In this document: positions 57,987-64,000 of the stretch, in pieces
Numbering within the stretch: the first letter of the stretch is position 1
Layout: the number at the start of each line of letters is the position of its first letter
NCBI RefSeq assembly: GCF_965638725.1
Contig: NC_134974.1
Location: forward strand, 1,572,143 to 1,636,142
Direction: 5' to 3'
Length of the DNA stretch: 64,000 nucleotides
DNA from: Aptenodytes patagonicus
Taxonomy: Eukaryota > Chordata > Aves > Sphenisciformes > Spheniscidae
The notes under the pieces: generated by a model
What the model saw: only the letters and a program-made list of their open reading frames with translations
Told to the model about the DNA's origin: nothing
Database searches by the model: none
Program-made: the position numbers and the translations under genes

Positions 57987-58321
57987 GCCCCACACTGGGT
58001 CCGGCCACAGGCGAAGGAGAGCTCCGGAAAAGCCCCTGGCACATCCTGACATGTCGCCCAAAGGAAGGACGTCCCTTCAGCATTGCTGGGCTATGGAGCT
58101 TGGACGCCTCGCGCCTGCTTGGTGCCCAACTCTGCCTTCTTCCTGCCCCGCTTGAGCTTCACTCCAGGACTTGATGCCCCTTGATGACAGAGACCCGCGC
58201 TGGGTGCCGGCTCCTGCGGCACGCCTCATGCTCACTGTAGCTCTGCCCACTGCCGGGAGACAGGGGAAGGCCCTGGCCAGGGCCCTGCTCTTCTCCCAAC
58301 TCCCTCCTCCCCTGGAACTGC

Positions 58322-58327
58322 AATAAA
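58322..58327 (+). terminator. S10 polyadenylation signal (AATAAA)
   Basis: 336 bp past the stop. Confidence 0.8.
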
Positions 58328-58366
58328 AGCTCTGTTGCATTGCAATGTCGACCCATGGTTTTTCTT

Positions 58367-60092
58367 CACCCTTCCTTCTTCTTTCTCACTTCCTTCAAAC
58401 CTCAGGACGTGTCGGTCTGGGCTCCTTGATTCTCCCACGATAGTGCCCTTGGAGCATTTGGGCACTTTGCTCAGTGTGCTACAACTGATGATGACAGTCC
58501 CAGTCCCAGCTGGGTCTTGCAGAGCACATCCCACTGCGCTTCCTCTGCTCTCCCACCAGCAATAAACGCAATACTTTCTCAAAGCCCACTTTGAATACGT
58601 GAAAGTGCCATAGGTGTCTTGCAGAAGCTCTTCCAAATCCTCTGCAAAACCAGCATGCCTGGCCTCACCCCGCTCTTACTGGCTTGTTATTGGTCACATT
58701 TGGAGGTCCAGGGAAATGGAGGGACCACCACTGCCTGTACAGGGCTGCTGCCAGATGCGGGCCATGCCCCTGTGCCCATCTAGAGGTGGGGTGCACTGGG
58801 AAGGGGTAAGATAGGCACAGCGACCTTTCCCAAGTTTCCTCTCAGAGCCATGAAATGGCCATGGGCATCCAGTCACATGAGGGGCAAAGCTCTCTGAGCC
58901 GGAGGTTGGACTGCCTACCCTCCTGAGGTCCCTCCCTTCCCCCACTCTCTTCTGACCCTGTGATCCCAGCACTGCAAGGTGGTCTTGGACAGAGACAGTT
59001 CCGGCCAGAGCCATCAGGACGGGCAGTGTGGCAGCACGTTGGTCACTGTTGAGGAGCTCAGGAAAAGATGTCTCATCCACAACTGTGAACACAGGGGATG
59101 GGAAAAAAGGCAGCAAAATGGCAAGAGCAGGCATTCTTTTTTTCCACTGCCTGAACTGAAGCTTGCACGTCTTCTCTTCCCCTCGAGGATGTTTCCATCT
59201 CTGCCCGTCCCCACGTCTGGCCAGGTCCCCCTGCACTGACTCTCGGCCGTCCACCAGGTCGGGGCTCACGTGGTGTCCCCTGTGTGTCTGCTGAGGGCAC
59301 AATGATGGACGGGGGTTCTGGTGACCCCGTCACGGCTGCTGTGAATGGGTGCTTTGCGGGTGTGTGGCAGTGTGAGCTTCTTTGTGGGCTGGTGTGTGAG
59401 GAAGGGCAGCAAAGGGCCAGCAAAATGTGGTCCAGAGCTCCGGGCTGTGGGAAGCTCTCCTGTCATTCCTGGGCAGAGCCGTGTCCCCAGGCAGCGGGTG
59501 GGTGACACAGGGAATGCCAGAAAGAGCTTCTGCTGAAGCAGTGGGGGCAAGACGGGGCCAAAAGTGCTCCAAGGAGCAGTGGAAGACAGAGGAAAGACAG
59601 GACGAGGAGGTGGTGCGGGGCTGCAGGAACGTGGAAGGGATGGAGGCAAGGCGGTGCCTGGGGGTTGCTCACCCTCTCCCCTGTTGACCCGTGGCCTCCC
59701 AAGTGGCTCTGAGCTGGACCTTTGCCCTTGGGGTGGCTCCATCGGCGTCCCAATCCCCACGGTCCTGGGGCTGCACGCAGCCCAATCGGAACGGCCAGGG
59801 TGAGCGGCAAAGTTACTGTGGGGCCCAAAAGCTCTTTTTGGGCTGCAGAGTGCAGGAGCCCAAAGTGGGGAGAAGACAGGGAGGGCAAAGAGGAAGAAGC
59901 TCTTGTTGAAGGAGATGAGCACGGCCCCTGCTGCAGGTGACCATCTGGTGTAAGGACGTGCTGCTGAGGGTAGGCAGGAGGAAGCGAGGCAGCTCCCGCA
60001 GGTCACCCTGGCGAGGCGCCGGGTGGATGCTGGCTAGGACAGCCCAGGGATCCCAGGCTGCCAGCTGGGATATTGGGTATGGAGGAAGGAAG
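58367..60092 (-). repeat. Tail-to-tail spacer core K, S10/S11, reversed orientation
   Basis: Inverted relative to S2/S3, but in its variants (GGGGAGAAGACAGG, CTCCCGCAGG) it matches the forward spacers and not its reversed neighbours. It therefore looks like an independent flip or the mirror copy of the left end. No gene. Confidence 0.85.
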
Positions 60093-60131
60093 AAGAAAAA
60101 CCATGGGTCGACATTGCGATGCAACAGAGCT

Positions 60132-60137
60132 TTTATT
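60132..60137 (-). terminator. S11 polyadenylation signal (AATAAA)
   Basis: TTTATT on the plus strand, 336 bp past the S11 stop. Confidence 0.8.
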
Positions 60138-60472
60138 GCAGTTCCAGGGGAGGAGGGAGTTGGGAGAAGAGCAGGGCCCTGGCCAGGGCCTTCCCCTGTC
60201 TCCCGGCAGTGGGCAGAGCTACAGTGAGCATGAGGCGTGCCGCAGGAGCCGGCACCCAGCGCGGGTCTCTGTCATCAAGGGGCATCAAGTCCTGGAGTGA
60301 AGCTCAAGCGGGGCAGGAAGAAGGCAGAGTTGGGCACCAAGCAGGTGCGAGGCGTCCAAGCTCCGTAGCCCAGCAATGCTGAAGGGACGTCCTTCCTTTG
60401 GGCGACATGTCAGGATGTGCCAGGGGCTTTTCCGGAGCTCTCCTTCGCCTGTGGCCGGACCCAGTGTGGGGC

Positions 60473-60871
60473 TTAGCAGGGCCCGCAGCTGCCACTGAGG
60501 TACCTGTGGCCTCGGCCCCAGCCACCATATCCGCAACCCCCAAAGGCTCCATAGCCCCCATAAAGCCCATAGCCCCCATAGCCTCCAAGGCCTCCATACC
60601 CCCCATAGCCCCCTAAGCCTCCAAATCCACCACGGCCTCCAAAAGTGCCGCCATAGCCCCCTCCAACACCGGGGAATCCCGCCGAGCCAACAACGCTGTA
60701 CTGCGGGAAGGAGCTGAGGATGGGCCCGGGGAAGGTGACCACCGAGGCCGGGGGCTGGATCACCACCGTGGAGTCAGGGCACTGCCGCACGCAGGGCTCG
60801 TTGGCGCTGTCGGCCAGTGGGGCCGGGGCGGCCACCCCACAGGAAGGGACGCACAGGCTGGAGCAGGACAT
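60473..60871 (-). CDS. Claw-type corneous beta-protein S11 (132 aa), type B 5' end
   Basis: The only minus-strand gene with the type B 5' end: exon 2 from 60892 and a 443-bp intron (60893-61335). Yet its CDS is of the D21, A23 kind that goes with type A elsewhere. One silent change (AAATCCACC near 60,623). This mismatch of CDS type and promoter type marks the flipped head-to-head spacer. Confidence 0.94.
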   Translation of the reverse strand: MSCSSLCVPSCGVAAPAPLADSANEPCVRQCPDSTVVIQPPASVVTFPGPILSSFPQYSVVGSAGFPGVGGGYGGTFGGRGGFGGLGGYGGYGGLGGYGGYGLYGGYGAFGGCGYGGWGRGHRYLSGSCGPC

Positions 60872-61335
60872 CCTTCAGTTCAGGAGGTGAAGCTGCAAGA
60901 CAAGGCAGAGCTCTGGCTCAGTGCAAGGCCTGATCCCAAATCCCTCCTGGCTCTCTTGCGCTTGGAACCTGTGTCCCAGGACATGCTCTGGATGACCTCA
61001 GGCAGTCAGAGCAAAAACACGTTCCAGAGTTGAAATGCTGGTTTAGACCCCTTGCTCCCCTCATGCTCCCTGGTTCTTGCTCGCCCATGGGAGTGAGGAA
61101 AAACTCCCTCATCCAAAGCAGATGGAAAATCACCGAGCTCCCAAAGGACTTGAGTCCATTGGTAAACTCAGGGCATGGTACCTACCAGTTCAATTTTCCA
61201 TCCTTTCCACAGCTCTGAAACAGTCCCGTCACATCCTAACTATGCACTACGAAAGAGTGGTGGAGCCCAGAGCAAAAGGTACCTTGAGAAAGCCACGGCT
61301 GAGGAAGGAAAGATGGACGTAAGGCTTGGACTTAC

Positions 61336-61424
61336 CACAGTGATCAGGAGAGTCAAGTGGAGGAAGCTGGATAGAGGGCTGCCGAGCCCTCAGCTCTTTT
61401 ATACATGTCCCAGACTGCCCCGGG
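61336..61424 (-). promoter_or_regulatory. S11 type B promoter and exon 1
   Basis: TATAAAA at 61397-61403; exon 1 about 61,372-61,336; donor GTAAGT from 61335. Confidence 0.8.
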
Positions 61425-62681
61425 CATCGACCAAGGGGGCGGTTGCAAAAACCCCGGTTAATTATGACATCAAGCAGACAAGCTTCACGACACAGATAGT
61501 GATGTGAGACAATTATATGCCTCCTCACTGGGGACACTGGCGTGCAAATGTGCCCTGGAGAAGAAAGAGGTGATGGGAGGGACAGACCGTGACACATCAT
61601 TGCATGAAAGACGAGGCGCTGCTGTAGCTGAACTTGTGGCACCAATAAACCCTGCTCTGCCCCTAATCCCTCACTTTGCTTACATGGAAGAATCCTGAGC
61701 ATCTCGCAGAAGATTGCTGTGCCCAACCACGCCACACTCAGCAGCAGTCCAGCCACGCACTCAGAGCCAGCACTGCCCAGCACACCTGTGCCCATGGGGA
61801 GCGTGGCCATGTGCAGCCGGGCTCTCCGTGGGTGCTTGGCCAGCCTCTCCTGGCACAGCCCTCAATGCCCAGCTAGGTAATCGAGTTCCCCCAGAGAGGG
61901 CTCGGGGAGGACCATGCTCACAGACACGTAGCTGAGGGAGCTGAGAGTGTCTTGGTCCTGTTCCTGCCCTCCTGCTCGTCCACATACGTCCCCCCTCTCA
62001 GAGGTATCCCATGGTCTATCCCACTGCCGTGCCTATTGCATCTCTACCAGCCCCCTGTTCATTTGCAGTTTTGCCACGCATGGGGCCCGTCTCCACTGCT
62101 CTTTGCATGGCTGTCAAGTGAAATTGGGACCAAAAATCCCAATGTCCTCCTGAGCCTTAGAGGTTGGCAATTAGTAGAGATGTCTGTGGACTCCAAGACC
62201 GTGAGATGCACAGCTGTTGCTGGCATTCGGAGATGGTGGGCATTTGGAAGTCACCCCAAGCATGTGGAATGGCTTCTCCCTCTGCCCAACCTCCTGGTGC
62301 CTCTGTTTACCAGCCTGTAAAAGGGAGGTAATGACAGGCGTGATGGCTGTGCACAGGATTGCAAAGCACTTCTGCAAGATGCTCAGGACTCTTGCGCATA
62401 GGCAAAGTAGGAGGATTGGGGACAGAATCGGGTTTATTGGTGTTGTGTGGTCAGCTACAGCAGCAGCACCTTGTCTTTCATGTAATGATGTGTCACGGTC
62501 TGTCCCTCCCATCACCCCTATCCTCTCCAGGGCACGTTCACACGCCAGTGTCCCCAGTGAGGAGGCATATAATTGTCTCGCATCACTATCTCTGTCATGA
62601 AGCCTGTCCGCTGGATTTCATCATTGCCCGGGGTTTCTGCCACCGCCCCTCTGGCCGATGCCCCGGGCAGTCTGGGACATG
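61404..62681 (-). repeat. Head-to-head spacer H', S11/S12, reversed orientation
   Basis: Type B promoter on the left and type A on the right, the reverse of S1/S2. Both outer parts match H closely. The middle (about 61,980-62,330) is diverged and in places closer to H2: both carry AGCCATTCCACATGCT (or its complement) and a CCACCATCTCC stretch. No other gene. Confidence 0.85.
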
Positions 62682-62749
62682 TATAAAAGAGCTGAGGGCT
62701 TGGCAGCCCTCTATCCAGCTTCCTCCACTTGACTCTCCTGATCACCCGG
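62661..62749 (+). promoter_or_regulatory. S12 type A promoter and exon 1
   Basis: TATAAAA at 62682-62688; exon 1 about 62,713-62,749; intron 62750-62848 (99 bp). The only plus-strand type A promoter. Confidence 0.8.
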
Positions 62750-62869
62750 GTAAGTCCAGCTCTTGGAAGCCTCTTGGGGATCTCTCCCCGACTCCCTCGA
62801 AACAGCCCCTTCCCTGCACCCTTGCCTAATCATCGGTGCCTTTTCCAGGACTCCTTGCCTGCCTGAAAG

Positions 62870-63268
62870 ATGTCCTGCTCCAGCCTGTGCGTCCCTTCCT
62901 GTGGGGTGGCCGCCCCGGCCCCACTGGCCAACAGCGCCAACGAGCCCTGCGTGCGGCAGTGCCCTGACTCCACGGTGGTGATCCAGCCCCCGGCCTCGGT
63001 GGTCACCTTCCCCGGGCCCATCCTCAGCTCCTTCCCGCAGTACAGCGTTGTTGGCTCGGCGGGATTCCCCGGTGTTGGAGGGGGCTATGGCGGCACTTTT
63101 GGAGGCCGTGGCGGATTTGGAGGCTTAGGGGGCTATGGGGGGTATGGAGGCCTTGGAGGCTATGGGGGCTATGGGCTTTATGGGGGCTATGGAGCCTTTG
63201 GGGGTTGCGGATATGGTGGCTGGGGCCGAGGCCACGGGTACCTCAGTGGCAGCTGCGGGCCCTGCTAA
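62870..63268 (+). CDS. Claw-type corneous beta-protein S12 (132 aa)
   Basis: N21, A23 combination and a private R123G near the C-terminus (GRGHGYL). Exon 2 from 62849. Carries the terminal-type 3' UTR shared only with S1, so this gene is the mirror partner of S1 at the far end of the array. Confidence 0.94.
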   Translation: MSCSSLCVPSCGVAAPAPLANSANEPCVRQCPDSTVVIQPPASVVTFPGPILSSFPQYSVVGSAGFPGVGGGYGGTFGGRGGFGGLGGYGGYGGLGGYGGYGLYGGYGAFGGCGYGGWGRGHGYLSGSCGPC

Positions 63269-63710
63269 GCCCCAAATATCCATGGAGTTCAGGGCTGCAT
63301 CTGCCCTCGGTCTCCACAAGTAGCACCTCTTGTCTTCTACCACCAGATGAAGAACAAAGCTTTCAGCCCCTCTTTAGGCTGTGGCAAAGCAGCTACTTGA
63401 ACTTTATGGTCCTTGCTTATTTGCACAGAGTAACCTTGCAGATCTTCAGCTGGCCATTTTAGGTTTTCCAGCACTGCCTCCAACAGCTTCCCTCTATCTG
63501 CGATACAACGAAGCTGTACTCATCCTCGGATGTTTGTGTCTCCTGCTCTGCCCAGCTCTCAGACTCCCATCCTGCAACAGGAGGTGGGCTTCTTTGGAGT
63601 GGAGCCCTGGGTTGTGCCTTGCTGCAGCCTTATGATTTTCATTTTTCCAAGTCGTTGTTTCTGTGTTGTTTTGTTTCCTGCTGACACTGTCTATTGCATT
63701 TTTCATCCCA

Positions 63711-63716
63711 ATTAAA
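63711..63716 (+). terminator. S12 polyadenylation signal (ATTAAA), terminal type
   Basis: ATTAAA 442 bp past the stop, in a 3' UTR that mirrors 34,398-34,845. Homology with the left end stops at about 63,735, just past the likely cleavage site. Confidence 0.75.
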
Positions 63717-63735
63717 GAATCCACGTTGCATCAAT

Positions 63736-64000
63736 GACTTGGCTTTTGATCCATTTGCATGTGTTTGCTCTTCTGATTTTCAGCGTTGGCCAGGAATATG
63801 TTGGTAATGAAGCTCAAGCCACAGGGTTTAATATCAGATGGCACGTGGGTTAGTGAACAGTGTTTGTGAAAGGTTCAACAGATTGTGATAGACACCCTTG
63901 TGTTGTAGCATACAACAGATACAAACAAGCTATTAGACCCATCGTAAGGGACAGCTTTTGAAGGAAAAAAAGTCAGTGAATTTATTTGTTACTTTGTGGT
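63736..64000. other. Flank beyond the claw array
   Basis: AT-richer single-copy-looking DNA, not matching the left flank of the array. No gene seen. Confidence 0.55.

Larger units (their letters stand above)
34380..63735. repeat. Claw-type gene array with mirrored ends
   Basis: Twelve near-identical genes in alternating orientation. CDS periods on the minus strand are 5,283, 5,283, 5,283, 4,889 and 4,889 bp; on the plus strand 5,283, 5,283, 4,889, 4,889 and 5,282. Tail-to-tail CDS gaps are all 2,487 bp. Head-to-head gaps are 1,999 (three), 1,605 (two) and 1,998. Left end 34,380 to about 40,530 is matched in inverted orientation by about 57,590 to 63,735, apart from the middle of the outer head-to-head spacer. 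Confidence 0.92.

Overview
The window is bird nuclear DNA from a corneous beta-protein (beta-keratin) cluster of the epidermal differentiation complex. The evidence is 98-residue feather keratins, 132-residue Gly/Tyr-rich claw-type proteins and two divergent relatives. All 18 genes share one plan: a TATA box, a tiny non-coding exon 1 of about 37 nt, one intron in the 5' UTR, and a second exon holding the whole CDS. I do not recognise the species.

Layout. Positions 1-10,450 are GC-rich and carry four feather-keratin genes, all on the minus strand. The first two sit in tandem units of 3,181 and 3,313 bp that differ in length only by a TTTG/TTTC microsatellite. Positions 10,450-34,380 are AT-rich, with two solitary divergent plus-strand genes (CDS at 22,396 and 32,657) that have 1.7-1.9 kb introns and a shared promoter block. 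This stretch also holds scattered, heavily decayed SINE/LINE-like fragments and long gene-free tracts. Positions 34,380-63,735 are GC-rich and carry twelve almost identical claw-type genes in strictly alternating orientation (- + - + ...), in repeats of 5,283 or 4,889 bp. AT-richer DNA resumes at the right edge.

The claw array is the most striking part. Gene pairs are alternately head-to-head and tail-to-tail. The five tail-to-tail spacers are all 2,487 bp between CDSs, yet their 1,726-bp asymmetric core lies in one direction in the first two and in the opposite direction in the last three. The last head-to-head spacer is also flipped relative to the first. The two outermost genes share a 3' UTR found nowhere else, so the ends of the array mirror each other. 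Two plus-strand genes (52,699 and 57,588) keep the common exon 2 but have an unrelated promoter and exon 1. Feather, claw and solitary genes share a short element, GGCARTYTGR, 5-7 bp upstream of TATA (one base changed in feather copy 4).

The products are structural proteins that polymerise into beta-filaments in cornifying cells of feather, claw and probably other epidermis. They do not form an enzymatic pathway. Their joint logic is gene dosage and tissue-specific promoter choice, with duplication, inversion and gene conversion keeping the copies alike.
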